DNA of 64,000 nucleotides, taken from assembly GCA_014654775.1 (NCBI GenBank), contig JACVZW010000059.1, positions 165,219 to 229,218 of the forward strand. Direction: 5' to 3'. The stretch comes from Paracoccaceae bacterium. GTDB lineage: Bacteria; Pseudomonadota; Alphaproteobacteria; Rhodobacterales; Rhodobacteraceae. The notes under the pieces were generated by a model, which was not told the DNA's origin, did no database searches, and saw only the letters and a program-made list of their open reading frames with translations. How positions within the stretch are numbered: the stretch's first letter is position 1; the number at the start of each line of letters is the position of its first letter. Below, piece after piece: positions 40,774 through 49,926 of the stretch. The position numbers and the translations under genes were made by a program.

Positions 40774-42548
40774 CTGATGCTTCCGGGGGCGGTGGCGCGG
40801 GTGATTTCGGCGGCGTTCTGGATCCGGTCGCGCAGGATCTGATCGCGGGGGCCATAGGCGGTGGGCTGGCCGTTCTCGAGGATGAGAAGCTGGTCGCATT
40901 CCTGAATGGCGGCGGGGCGGTGGGCCATGACAAGGGCCGTGCCGCCTGCAGCCTTGTGCGCGCGCAACGCGGTGTTGAGCGCGAGGGAGCCGTCATTGTC
41001 GAGCTGGGAATTGGGTTCGTCGAGGATCAGGAGCGGCGGATTTCCGTACAAGGCGCGGGCCAGCGCCACGCGCTGCATCTGGCCGCCGGAGAGGCGGCCC
41101 CCGCTGGCATCGATGCGGGTGTCATAGCCATCGGGCAGGCGCAGGATCATGTCATGGGCGGCTGCCTTGGTGGCGGCGGCGATGACGGCGGCATCGTCGG
41201 GCTTTGCAAGGCGGGCGATGTTTTCGGCAATGGTGCCGTCGAAGAGGGTGATGCGCTGCGGCAGGTAGCCGATCCACTGGCCGAGTTGATCGGGGTCGTA
41301 TTGGTCGAGCGTGGCGCCGTCGAGGCGCAGGCTGCCGCTGACGGTGGGCCAAAGACCGATGAGCGCCCGCGCGAGGGTCGACTTGCCTGCGCCGGAGGGG
41401 CCGATGACGCCAAGCGCCTGACCGGGTTCGAGGCTGAAGGAGATGCCGCGCAGGGTGGGAAGCGTCTGGCCATGCGGGCGGATGGCGAGGGCGGCGGCGG
41501 TGAGATGGCCTTTCGGGCGGGGCAGCGCGATGCGCGGCGGCGCGGGCGGCACCTGTGCCAGCAGGTCGGCGAGGCGGTGGCGCGCCTCGGTCGCGCGCTG
41601 CAGGGTGGACCAATGGGCGACGGCCTGCTCCACCGGTTGCAGGGCGCGGCCCATCAGGATGGACGCGGCGATCATCGCGCCGGGGGTGAGTTCGCCCTTC
41701 AGGACGACCCATGCGGCGAGGCCCAGCATGGCGGATTGCAGGAAGAGGCGGAAGGTGCGCGAGGCGGTGGCGTTGGCCCCGGCAAGGTCTGAGGCGAGGA
41801 GGCCTTCGGTCAGGGCGAGGCCGCGCGTCCGCTGCCAGCGGTCGAAGGCGGCCCCGGTCATGCCGAGGGCGCGGATGGTTTCACCTTCGGCGACCATTCG
41901 GTCGGCGCTGCGGTCGGCGGCGATGCTGGCGGCGGAACTGCGGGCGACGGCGCGGCGGGTGGAGATCTGGTTGAAGACCGCGAGCGCAACAACGATGACG
42001 CCGCCTGCGACGGCCAGCCAGCCCAGAATGGGGTGGAAGATGAAGATGGCTGCAAGGAAGATCGGCGTCCAGGGCATGTCGATCAGGGAGGTGACCGCGG
42101 GCGAGGCCCAGAACTGCCGCATCGCATCAAGATCGCGGGGGGCGGTGGTGGCGGAGGGATCGTCGGGATTGGCGCTGCCCGCATCTAGGGCGGCGGCGAA
42201 AACGCGACGGTCGAGCCCATCCTGCAGCCGCGCGCCGATCCGGGCGAGGATGCGGCTGCGGGCGTGGTCGAAGACGCCCATGAGCAGGAAGAGCAGCGTG
42301 ATCAGAAGCGAGAGCGCGATGAGCGTCGCTTCGGAGCGGCTGCTGAGGACGCGGTCATAGACCTGCAGCATGTAAATCGGGCTGGTCAGCATCAGCAGGT
42401 TGGCCATGACGGAAAAGAGGATCGCCAGACCGAGCAGCCGGGGCTGACGGTGACGGGCGAGTTCGGCAAGTCCGGGATGGTTGGAGGCGCGGCGGGAAAG
42501 ACGCGGCGCGGGCGTCGTCTGCGGGGTTTTCACTGGCAATCCTGACAC
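40770..42548 (-). CDS. Type I secretion ABC transporter (PrtD-type permease/ATPase)
   Basis: A 592-residue fused permease and ATPase. Six membrane helices lie in the first 300 residues, with the typical SPIYMLQVYDRVLSSRS loop. Walker A GPSGAGKST is at 383-391 and the signature is LSGGQMQRVALARALYG. There is no N-terminal C39 peptidase, so it belongs to the PrtD/HasD branch, which exports proteins with C-terminal signals. The start codon is GTG. The gene opens the operon with HlyD. No substrate gene lies next to it; the Hint proteins near 25-30 kb are possible clients. Confidence 0.93.
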   Translation of the reverse strand: MSGLPVKTPQTTPAPRLSRRASNHPGLAELARHRQPRLLGLAILFSVMANLLMLTSPIYMLQVYDRVLSSRSEATLIALSLLITLLFLLMGVFDHARSRILARIGARLQDGLDRRVFAAALDAGSANPDDPSATTAPRDLDAMRQFWASPAVTSLIDMPWTPIFLAAIFIFHPILGWLAVAGGVIVVALAVFNQISTRRAVARSSAASIAADRSADRMVAEGETIRALGMTGAAFDRWQRTRGLALTEGLLASDLAGANATASRTFRLFLQSAMLGLAAWVVLKGELTPGAMIAASILMGRALQPVEQAVAHWSTLQRATEARHRLADLLAQVPPAPPRIALPRPKGHLTAAALAIRPHGQTLPTLRGISFSLEPGQALGVIGPSGAGKSTLARALIGLWPTVSGSLRLDGATLDQYDPDQLGQWIGYLPQRITLFDGTIAENIARLAKPDDAAVIAAATKAAAHDMILRLPDGYDTRIDASGGRLSGGQMQRVALARALYGNPPLLILDEPNSQLDNDGSLALNTALRAHKAAGGTALVMAHRPAAIQECDQLLILENGQPTAYGPRDQILRDRIQNAAEITRATAPGSIR

Positions 42549-42827
42549 GGTTTACATGATCCGGGCGCCTGCGAAGGCGGCTTGCCCGAACCGGAGGCGA
42601 CGTTAGCACGCGGTGGGGCACCGTGACAATCGGGCCCGGCGATGCATCCATCGGGCGGCTGGCTGCGTATCCGTTTCGGCAATAGTCTGTGACGACGCCG
42701 GATGGCAGGTTTCCGCGAGACGTGATCGCGGGATGGTTGCGATGCGGTTGTCTTGGCGGGCGTAGCGTCATATGCGTGACACAGGTTCGGAGCGTTGGCC
42801 CGGGCCGCAGAGAACCGGATGAGGGCG

Positions 42828-43604
42828 ATGGACAGGCGAGTGATGCAGAGGGGTGTGGTGCGTCCGGTTGGCGCCCTTGCGGTGCTGGCCCTGCTGCTGT
42901 CCGCCTGCGGTCCGGCGGCGATCCCGTCGGGCATCGACGACCCGGATGAGGTGCATAACCGTGAGGTGCACGCGTTCAACCGGGGACTGGACCGCTATTT
43001 GCTGCGCCCCACGGCGACGACCTACAGCCGAGTACTGCCCGAACCGGTGGAGACGGGGATTTCCAACTTCGCCAGCAACCTTGATGCGCCGGGCGATGTG
43101 GTGAACAACCTGCTGCAGTTCCGCATTGGCAAGGCGGCCGAGAATACCTTGCGCTTTGCCATCAATTCCACGGTGGGGATCGGCGGGCTGTTCGATCCGG
43201 CGACGGCCCTTGGCGTGGCGGGCGACCCCACGGATTTCGGCGAGACGCTGCATGTCTGGGGCGCGCCTGAGGGCCAGTATGTCGAGGCGCCCTTCGTGGG
43301 GCCGACGACGAGCCGCGATATGGTGGGGCTGGTGGTTGACGTGGCGCTGAACCCGGTGCGGTTGGCGCTGCCCAATCCAGAAGCGGGCTATGCCACGGTG
43401 ACGAAGGTCGCCTCGGGGCTGAGCAACCGGGCGCGGTTTTCCGATACGGTTGACTCCATCCTGTACGAAAGCGCCGACAGCTATGCGCAGGCGCGGCTGT
43501 TGTATCTGCAGAACCGCCGGTTCGAACTTGGGCAGGATTCTGCCGGGGGCGAGGCCGGTTTCGAAGACCCTTATGCTGATTTCGAGGATCCCTATGCCGA
43601 ATGA
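42828..43604 (+). CDS. mlaA: MlaA/VacJ family phospholipid-binding lipoprotein
   Basis: A 258-residue outer-membrane lipoprotein with lipobox LLSAC and Cys27. The MlaA core includes VHAFNRGLDRYLLRP, ISNFASNLDAPGDVVNNLLQ, RFAINSTVGIGGLFDPA and FGETLHVWG. It ends in an acidic repeat-like tail (EDPYADFEDPYAE). MlaA extracts mislocalised phospholipid from the outer leaflet and passes it to MlaC, the next gene. Start ATG 42828 is chosen among several in-frame ATGs (42819, 42843). It overlaps mlaC by 11 bases. Confidence 0.93.
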   Translation: MDRRVMQRGVVRPVGALAVLALLLSACGPAAIPSGIDDPDEVHNREVHAFNRGLDRYLLRPTATTYSRVLPEPVETGISNFASNLDAPGDVVNNLLQFRIGKAAENTLRFAINSTVGIGGLFDPATALGVAGDPTDFGETLHVWGAPEGQYVEAPFVGPTTSRDMVGLVVDVALNPVRLALPNPEAGYATVTKVASGLSNRARFSDTVDSILYESADSYAQARLLYLQNRRFELGQDSAGGEAGFEDPYADFEDPYAE

Positions 43605-44211
43605 TCCCGCCTCTAGCCGGCTGTCGCGCCGGAGTTTCACCACCATCGCGCTGGCGGCTTCGGCGGCCTTTGCGCTGCCGGTTCCGGGGCAGGCCCTGAC
43701 GGTGGAGGAGTCGCGTGCCCTGATCGACCGGGCTGTGGCAGATGTGAACAGCATCATCGGCTCGGGGAAATCGGAAAGCGCGATGTTCGGCGATTTCGAG
43801 CGGGTTTTCGTGAAATATGCCGATGTCCCGGTGATCGCGCGGTCGGCGCTGGGGCCTGCGGCGCGGCAGGCGAGCGGGGGGCAGCTGTCTGCCTTCACCG
43901 TAGCCTATCAAGGCTATATCAGCCGGAAATACGGGCGCCGGTTCCGCGAGTTCATCGGCGGGCGGATCGAGGTCGTGGATGCCCGCCCGATCAAGAGCTA
44001 TTTCGAGGTGATCTCGGTCGCCCATCTGCAGGGCGAGGCGCCCTTTGACCTGCGCTGGCATGTGTCGGACAAGTCGGGACGCAGCCTGTTCTTCAACATC
44101 ATCATCGAAGGGGTCAACATGCTGGCCTCGGAGCGGACGGAGATCGGTGCGCTTTTGGACAAGAACCGGGGCGATATCGACGCGCTGGTGGCGGAGTTGA
44201 AGACGCTCTGA
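43594..44211 (+). CDS. mlaC: MlaC-family periplasmic phospholipid-binding protein
   Basis: A 205-residue protein (Tol_Tol_Ttg2 family). The N-terminus RLSRRSFTTIALAASAAFAL is a twin-arginine type leader, with a probable cut after PVPGQA. The mature part matches MlaC: VFVKYADVPVIARSALG, FTVAYQGYISRKYGRRF and FEVISVAHLQG. It ferries phospholipid between MlaA and an inner-membrane Mla complex. The complex genes (mlaFEDB) are not in the window. The gene is translationally coupled to mlaA and followed by a clear terminator. Confidence 0.93.
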   Translation: MPNDPASSRLSRRSFTTIALAASAAFALPVPGQALTVEESRALIDRAVADVNSIIGSGKSESAMFGDFERVFVKYADVPVIARSALGPAARQASGGQLSAFTVAYQGYISRKYGRRFREFIGGRIEVVDARPIKSYFEVISVAHLQGEAPFDLRWHVSDKSGRSLFFNIIIEGVNMLASERTEIGALLDKNRGDIDALVAELKTL

Positions 44212-44233
44212 TCCCGTAAGGATGGCCTTGGGC

Positions 44234-44262
44234 AACCCGCCGGGGCGATCCGGCGGGTTTTT
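44234..44262 (+). terminator. Rho-independent terminator after mlaC
   Basis: Ten-base stem AACCCGCCGG (44234-44243) and CCGGCGGGTT with loop GGCGAT, then TTT. It closes the mlaA-mlaC unit and separates it from the convergent PBP1A gene. Confidence 0.9.
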
Positions 44263-44270
44263 CATTTGGG

Positions 44271-46478
44271 TCAGTAAAGGCCAAGCAAATCCTTGAGAAG
44301 GGATTCGACAGGGTCCTCTTGCGAGCGGTCGCGGGTGGGCTGCTGCGCGACCTGACCGGGGTCTTGGTATTCCGGCTGCGGCGGGGTGCGGGGTTCCGGG
44401 ATGTCCATTGGCAGGGGTTTGGGTTCGACGCCCTCATGAACGCGGACCATCACCTCGTGCCAGATCTCGGCCGGAAGGCCACCGCCGGTGACGCCGGTGA
44501 GGGGGGTGTTGTCGTCATAGCCCATCCAGACGCCCGCCACGTAATCGGCGGTATAGCCCACGAACCATGCGTCGCGGGCGGCCTGCGTGGTGCCCGTCTT
44601 GCCCGCCGCCTGACGGTCGTCGAGGCGGGCGCGGCCACCCGTGCCGTTTTCGATGACCTTGGTCATCATGTAGGTGAGGAGGCGCGCGGATTGTTCGCTG
44701 ATGACGCGTTCGCCGATCCCTCCTGCCGCGCCGATCAGCGGTTCCTCTTCGCCCTGCAGGCGCAGTTCGACAAGGCCGTAGGGTGTGACGGAGGACCCAC
44801 CGTTGAGGATGCCGGCATAGGCCCCGGTCATTTCAAGCAGGGTGGATTCGGAAGCGCCCAGCGCAAGGGCGGGACCTGCGGCCAGATCGCTCTGGATTCC
44901 GAAATCGGCGGCGATCTTGCGGACATTGTCGCGCCCGACGGCCTCGGACACCTTGACGGCGGGGATGTTGCGGCTTTCGGCAAGGGCTTGGGTCAGAGTG
45001 ACCATGCCCTTGAATTCTTCGTCGTAATTCTTGGGCGACCACGGGCCGGAGCCGGGGATGTTGATGGTATAGGGGGTGTCTTCGACGTAATCCTCGGGCG
45101 ACCAGCCGAGATCGAGCGCGGCGGCATAGACGAAGGGTTTGAAGGCCGATCCCGTCTGGCGCAGGGCCTGCGTGGCGCGGTTGAAGCTGCCCGCCGCCTC
45201 GATCTTGCGGCCGCCGACCATGGCGCGGACGGCACCGTCGGCGGACATCACCACGATGGCGGCCTGCGCGTTGGAGCCCTGCTTGATCTTCGTTTCAAAA
45301 ATGTAGGCGAGCGCCTCTTCCGAGGCCTTCTGCAGCCGCTGGTCAAGCGTGGTGCGGATGATGACATCCTCGGTCGTCTGGGTGGTGAGGAAGGCGGGGG
45401 CGGTTTCCATCACCCAGTCGGCGAAGAAGCCGCCGGAGCGGGAGGCGGCGGCCTCGGACAGCCGCGCGGGGTTGGTGCGGGCCTCGGCGGCCTGTTCGGA
45501 AGTGACGTAGCCCTGTTCCTCCATCAGCCCGATGATCACATTGGCGCGGGCGCGGGCGCGGTCCATGTTGTTCGTCGGTGCGAAATAGGAGGGGGCCTTG
45601 AGCAGGCCGGCGAGCATCGCCGCCTCGGCCGCGTTCACCTCATTGGCGGATTTGCCGAAATAGCGCTGGGCGGCGGCCTCGAACCCCCGCGCGCCAGCGC
45701 CCAGATAGGCGCGGTTGAAGTAGATGGTGAGGATTTCCTCTTTGGAATACTTCAACTCCATCGCGATGGCGTAGGGGACTTCCTTGATCTTGCGCCACAT
45801 GCTGCCGCGGCGGCAGTCGGCCTCGTAATCGGCCTCGGACTCCCAATGGGTTTGGTCGTAGGGGACGCCAAGACAGAGGAGTTTCGCCACCTGCTGGGTG
45901 ATGGTGGAGCCGCCATTGCCTTCGAAGGGGCCACGCCCTTCGGCAAGGTTGATCCGGATCGCCGAGGCGATGCCGCGCGGCGAGATGCCAAGGTGGCGGT
46001 AGAAGCGGCGGTCTTCGGTGGCGACCACGGCATCATGCAGGAAGGGCGAGACGGTTTCGGCGGTGATCATGCCGCCGAAGGTTTCGCCGCGCCATGCATA
46101 GACCTTGTTTTCATGGTCGAGGAAGGTGACCGACCCGCGCGAGCGGGCATCGATCAGGTCGGTGACCGGGGCGAGTTGGGCGTAGAAGTAGAAGACGGCG
46201 GCGGCGAGGATCGTGCCCATGACGAAGCCGATGCGCCAGCCGATGCCCCAGAGGACGCGCCAGATCAGGCCAAAGACCGCTGCGAAGAAGCGGCCGATGG
46301 GGCCGCGGCGCCGGGGAGTGCGGTTGGAGGGACCCGCGCCGCGGCGCGGCGGTTTGCCCCCGCCTCCACTGGTGCGTGCGCCCGGAGGCGTGCGCGCCGC
46401 CGCCGGACGGGAGGCTGCCACGCGCCTGTCCGCCACAAGAGGGGCGCGGGGTCCGCGCCCGTTACCGGATACTGCCAT
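44271..46478 (-). CDS. PBP1A-type bifunctional peptidoglycan synthase
   Basis: A 735-residue class A penicillin-binding protein. The Pro/Arg-rich cytoplasmic tail (1-65) is followed by a membrane helix (about 70-100). The glycosyltransferase domain (GT51) follows, with ATEDRRFYRHLGI and GGSTITQQVAKLLCLG. The transpeptidase domain has SxxK at Ser444-Lys447 (TGSAFKPF) and KTGT at 627 (AGKTGTTQAARDAW). It polymerises and crosslinks murein. The N-terminus is unusually long and basic. It diverges from glnK. Confidence 0.95.
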   Translation of the reverse strand: MAVSGNGRGPRAPLVADRRVAASRPAAARTPPGARTSGGGGKPPRRGAGPSNRTPRRRGPIGRFFAAVFGLIWRVLWGIGWRIGFVMGTILAAAVFYFYAQLAPVTDLIDARSRGSVTFLDHENKVYAWRGETFGGMITAETVSPFLHDAVVATEDRRFYRHLGISPRGIASAIRINLAEGRGPFEGNGGSTITQQVAKLLCLGVPYDQTHWESEADYEADCRRGSMWRKIKEVPYAIAMELKYSKEEILTIYFNRAYLGAGARGFEAAAQRYFGKSANEVNAAEAAMLAGLLKAPSYFAPTNNMDRARARANVIIGLMEEQGYVTSEQAAEARTNPARLSEAAASRSGGFFADWVMETAPAFLTTQTTEDVIIRTTLDQRLQKASEEALAYIFETKIKQGSNAQAAIVVMSADGAVRAMVGGRKIEAAGSFNRATQALRQTGSAFKPFVYAAALDLGWSPEDYVEDTPYTINIPGSGPWSPKNYDEEFKGMVTLTQALAESRNIPAVKVSEAVGRDNVRKIAADFGIQSDLAAGPALALGASESTLLEMTGAYAGILNGGSSVTPYGLVELRLQGEEEPLIGAAGGIGERVISEQSARLLTYMMTKVIENGTGGRARLDDRQAAGKTGTTQAARDAWFVGYTADYVAGVWMGYDDNTPLTGVTGGGLPAEIWHEVMVRVHEGVEPKPLPMDIPEPRTPPQPEYQDPGQVAQQPTRDRSQEDPVESLLKDLLGLY

Positions 46479-46621
46479 GCCTTGTACTGCCCGTCTTTCG
46501 CGCGCTGCTTTTGCCTGAGTGTAGCCTGACAGAGGAGGAATGTGGAGACGGCATCGTGTTTACGGATCGGCAACGATTCGCTTACGTGATCCGCCTTAAA
46601 TTTAATCACCCGCCGCAATAA

Positions 46622-46642
46622 GTGCAAAAATTGTGCAAATTT
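46622..46642. promoter_or_regulatory. Direct repeat GTGCAAA upstream of glnK
   Basis: GTGCAAAAAT at 46622 and GTGCAAATTT at 46633 are repeated 11 bases apart in the 277-bp gap before glnK. The region (46590-46645) is markedly AT-rich. It could be a nitrogen-regulator binding site, but it is not a clear NtrC consensus. Confidence 0.3.
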
Positions 46643-46755
46643 CCCGGATTCACGCCCGGGTGATCGGCCCCGTTTCCTTGTGCAGCTGCGGCGTAGCCCT
46701 CCTTGATGCGGTGCAAGGGTCCGGAACGGGCCCCCGCCAATGGAAGGGGAACGAC

Positions 46756-47094
46756 GTGAAACTCATCATTGCAGCAATCAAACCGTTCAAGCTGGAGGAG
46801 GTGCGTGAGGCACTGACCACCATCGGAGTGCGGGGCATGATGGTGACCGAGATCAAGGGCTTCGGCTCGCAGTCCGGGCACACCGAAATCTACCGTGGTG
46901 CCGAATATGCCGTGAACTTCGTGCCGAAGGTCCGGCTGGAGATCGTGGTGAGCGACAGCCTGGCAGATCAGGTTGTCGAGACGATCCGCAGCACCGCGAA
47001 GACCGACAAGATCGGCGACGGGAAGATTTTCGTGCTGGACGTCCAGCATGCGGTGCGCGTGCGCACCGGCGAAACCAATGACGATGCGCTTTAA
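46756..47094 (+). CDS. glnK: PII signal-transduction protein (GlnK/GlnB)
   Basis: A 112-residue PII protein with a GTG start (AAGGGGAACGAC upstream). The T-loop reads EIKGFGSQSGHTEIYRGAEYAV with uridylylatable Tyr51, and the C-terminal signature is TGKIFV-like, here DGKIFVLDVQHAVRVRTGE. PII senses ATP/ADP and 2-oxoglutarate and binds AmtB. Coupling to amtB 28 bases downstream is the classic glnK-amtB arrangement, hence the glnK name. Confidence 0.96.
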   Translation: MKLIIAAIKPFKLEEVREALTTIGVRGMMVTEIKGFGSQSGHTEIYRGAEYAVNFVPKVRLEIVVSDSLADQVVETIRSTAKTDKIGDGKIFVLDVQHAVRVRTGETNDDAL

Positions 47095-47122
47095 GAGCCG
47101 CAGGGAAGGGGAAACCGTAACA

Positions 47123-48601
47123 ATGAAGAGCTTTTTGAAATTGTCGGGGCTGTCCGCGATCGCCGCGGGCTTGTCGGCCCTGCCCGCGATGGCGCAGGAG
47201 CTGACGCCCTACGTCTATGAAAAGGTCGTGGACAAGGGCGACGTCGCGTGGATGACGGTGGCGACCATCGTTGTGCTGCTGATGACGATCCCGGGGCTGG
47301 CGCTGTTCTACGGCGGTCTGGTGCGCACGAAGAATATGCTGTCGCTGCTGACGCAGGTTTTTGCGATCACCGCCATCGTCTGCCTGATCTGGGTGACCTA
47401 TGGCTATTCGCTCGCCTTCTCTTACGGCGGGGCGATGGACACCTACGTGGGTGGTTTCTCGAAGATGTTCCTGGCGGGCGTGGATTACACGACGCTGGTT
47501 CCGACCTTCTCCAACGGGATCTGGCTGCCGGAATACACCTTCATCGCCTTCCAGATGACCTTTGCCTGCATCACGCCGGCGCTGATCGTCGGGGCCTTTG
47601 CCGAACGGGTGAAGTTCTCGGCCATCATCGTTTTCGTCGTGCTGTGGGTGACCTTCATCTACTTCCCGATGGCGCATATGGTCTGGTGGTGGGGTGGTCC
47701 GGACTTCCTTGCCGAACAGCAGACTGCGCTTCTGATTGCCGAAGCCGCGGGTGACACCGCCGCTGCCGAAGCTGCCGCTGCCAATCTGGCTGCGAACGGC
47801 TTGATCTGGAACTGGGGCGCGCTGGACTTTGCGGGCGGCACCGTGGTTCACATCAGCTCGGGCATTACGGCTCTGGTGGGTGCGATCGTGGTCGGCAAGC
47901 GGATCGGCTATGGCAAGGAGTCGATGGCTCCGCACTCGCTCACCATGACGATGATCGGCGGGGCGCTGCTGTGGGTTGGCTGGTTCGGTTTCAACGCCGG
48001 GTCCAACCTTGAAGCCAACGCGATCACTTCTCTGGCCGTCGTCAACACCTTCGTCGCAGCTGCTGCCGGTGGTGTGGCGTGGATGTTCGCGGAATGGGGC
48101 ACCAAGGGCCATCCGTCGCTGCTGGGCCTCGTGTCCGGTGTGGTGGCGGGTCTGGTCGCGATCACCCCGGCGGCGGGCTTTGCCGGGCCGATGGGCGCGA
48201 TCGTGCTGGGTCTGGTGACGGGCGTGGTCAGCTTCGGCTTCGTGGGCTTTATCAAGAACAAGTTCGGGCTGGACGACTCGCTCGACGTGTTCGGGATCCA
48301 CGGTCTGGGCGGCATCATCGGCGCGCTGGGCACCGGCATCCTCGTGAACCCGGCGCTGGGCGGGGCGGGCATTCCCGACTACCTGTCGCAGCCGGGCACG
48401 CTGCAGGTGGCCGAATATGTCTTCTCCACCGCCTTCATGGCGCAGGTGAAGGCGGTTTCCTTCACGGTGGTCTTCGTGGGCATCGGCTCCTTCATCCTCT
48501 TCAAGCTGGTGGATATGACCATCGGTCTGCGCGTGAAGCAGGAAGTGGAACGTGAAGGTCTGGACATCGCCGAGCACGGCGAGCGCGCCTACAACATGTG
48601 A
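47123..48601 (+). CDS. amtB: Ammonium transporter AmtB
   Basis: A 492-residue transporter. A signal peptide (first 24 residues, ending PAMAQE) is followed by eleven helices. Family motifs are LALFYGGLVRTKNMLS, WWWGGPDF, FAGGTVVHISSGI and the pore histidine in VFGIHGLGG. The first pore histidine is in FPMAHMVWWWG. It has an extra loop EAAGDTAAAEAAAANLA, longer than in E. coli. It is regulated by GlnK, its upstream partner, and probably cotranscribed with it. Confidence 0.96.
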   Translation: MKSFLKLSGLSAIAAGLSALPAMAQELTPYVYEKVVDKGDVAWMTVATIVVLLMTIPGLALFYGGLVRTKNMLSLLTQVFAITAIVCLIWVTYGYSLAFSYGGAMDTYVGGFSKMFLAGVDYTTLVPTFSNGIWLPEYTFIAFQMTFACITPALIVGAFAERVKFSAIIVFVVLWVTFIYFPMAHMVWWWGGPDFLAEQQTALLIAEAAGDTAAAEAAAANLAANGLIWNWGALDFAGGTVVHISSGITALVGAIVVGKRIGYGKESMAPHSLTMTMIGGALLWVGWFGFNAGSNLEANAITSLAVVNTFVAAAAGGVAWMFAEWGTKGHPSLLGLVSGVVAGLVAITPAAGFAGPMGAIVLGLVTGVVSFGFVGFIKNKFGLDDSLDVFGIHGLGGIIGALGTGILVNPALGGAGIPDYLSQPGTLQVAEYVFSTAFMAQVKAVSFTVVFVGIGSFILFKLVDMTIGLRVKQEVEREGLDIAEHGERAYNM

Positions 48602-48682
48602 GTACGCAGGGCCGCCTTCGGGCGGCCCCGCCTGAGAACGGCGTGTCGGGGTTCCTCCTCCCTTTCCTCGGCGCGAAACTGG

Positions 48683-48720
48683 AACGGCCCGCGGGATCCT
48701 CCCCCCGCGGGCCGTTTTTC
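48683..48720 (+). terminator. Rho-independent terminator after amtB
   Basis: A strong GC stem, AACGGCCCGCGGG paired with CCCGCGGGCCGTT, is followed by TTTC. A further hairpin (GCCGCC-ttc-GGGCGGC) sits at 48611-48626. It ends the glnK-amtB unit. Confidence 0.85.
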
Positions 48721-48740
48721 TGTCTGGCGTTCGGGCTGGA

Positions 48741-49922
48741 TCAGCCTGCGACCTGCGCGATGGCGGCGGCGAGGATGGGGACGGTGCGGGTGTTGAGGCC
48801 CGCGATGTTGATGCGGCTATCGCCCACCATGTAGATGCCGTGGTCCTCGCGGAGCGTGTTCACCTGCGCCTCTGTCAGGCCCAGACGGCTGAACATGCCG
48901 CGATGGGTGGCGACAAAGTCGAAGCGGTCGGAATTGGTGGCTTTGCGCAATTCATCCGCCAGCGACTGGCGCAGGGTCAGCATGTTCTGGCGCACCTCCT
49001 CCAGTTCGGCCATCCAGTCGGCTTTGAGGGCGGCGTCTTCGAGGATCATCGTCACCAGCCGCGCGCCGTGATCGGGCGGGAAGCTGAAGTTCTGGCGGTT
49101 GAGGAAGTTGAGGTTGCCTTGCAGCACGCCCTTGCCTGCGGCGGGCGCGATGCCGATCAGGATGCCGGTGCGTTCGCGGTAGATGCCGAAGTTCTTGGAG
49201 CAGGAGGCGGCGATCAGCACTTCGGGGAAGGCGGCCGCGATCTTGCGGGTCGCGGCGGCGTCATCCTCCAGCCCGTCGCCGAAGCCCTGATAGGCGAGGT
49301 CGACGAGGGGGATGGCCCCTTTCGTGGAGAGCAGCGTGATGACCTGATCCCACTGGGCGGCATCAAGGTTCGCGCCCGTGGGGTTGTGGCAGCAGCCGTG
49401 GAGAAGGACCACGTCACCCGCCTTGACGGTGGCGAGGTCTTCCATCAGGCCCGCGAAATCTACACCACGGGTGGCGGCGTCGAAGTAGCGGTATTCGGCC
49501 ATCGACATGCCGAGATAGCGGATGATCGAAGGGTGGTTCGGCCAAGTCGGGTTGGAGATCCAGACCGTGGCGTCGGGCGTGGCGAGGCGGATCAGTTCCA
49601 GCGCTTGCCGGATCGCACCTGTGCCGCCCGGTGTGGCGATGGAGGCGATGCGGTCCGCGCCGACGGCATCACCAAGGATCATGGACGAGAGCGCCGCGTT
49701 ATAGGCGGGTTCCCCGGCAAGGCCGGTATAGGTCTTGGTCGTCTCCGTCTCCCACAGCTTTTTCTCGGCGGCCTTGACGGCGCGCATGACGGGGGTGAGG
49801 CCCGTGGCATCCTTGTAGACGCCGACGCCGAGGTCGATCTTGGTGCTGCGCGGGTCGTCCCGGTACATGGCGATGAGTTGCAGGATCTTGTCCTGCGGCT
49901 GCGCCTTCAGCTGGTCGAACAT
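48741..49922 (-). CDS. Aromatic/aspartate aminotransferase, class I
   Basis: A 393-residue PLP enzyme of the AspC/TyrB type. PLP-lysine is at about residue 243 in SCSKNFGIYRERTG. Other motifs are KIDLGVGVYKDATG, LHGCCHNPTGANLD and VDLAYQGFGDGLEDDA. It transaminates aromatic amino acids or aspartate with 2-oxoglutarate. Discrimination between AspC and TyrB from sequence alone is not safe. It ends 20 bases beyond the amtB terminator and converges with it. Confidence 0.93.
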   Translation of the reverse strand: MFDQLKAQPQDKILQLIAMYRDDPRSTKIDLGVGVYKDATGLTPVMRAVKAAEKKLWETETTKTYTGLAGEPAYNAALSSMILGDAVGADRIASIATPGGTGAIRQALELIRLATPDATVWISNPTWPNHPSIIRYLGMSMAEYRYFDAATRGVDFAGLMEDLATVKAGDVVLLHGCCHNPTGANLDAAQWDQVITLLSTKGAIPLVDLAYQGFGDGLEDDAAATRKIAAAFPEVLIAASCSKNFGIYRERTGILIGIAPAAGKGVLQGNLNFLNRQNFSFPPDHGARLVTMILEDAALKADWMAELEEVRQNMLTLRQSLADELRKATNSDRFDFVATHRGMFSRLGLTEAQVNTLREDHGIYMVGDSRINIAGLNTRTVPILAAAIAQVAG

Positions 49923-49926
49923 TCGT

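Noticed and set aside
39484..42548. The type I exporter pair read as a bacteriocin or RTX toxin locus
   Set aside because: The ABC protein has no C39 peptidase, and there is no leader peptide, RTX gene or immunity-like gene beside it.
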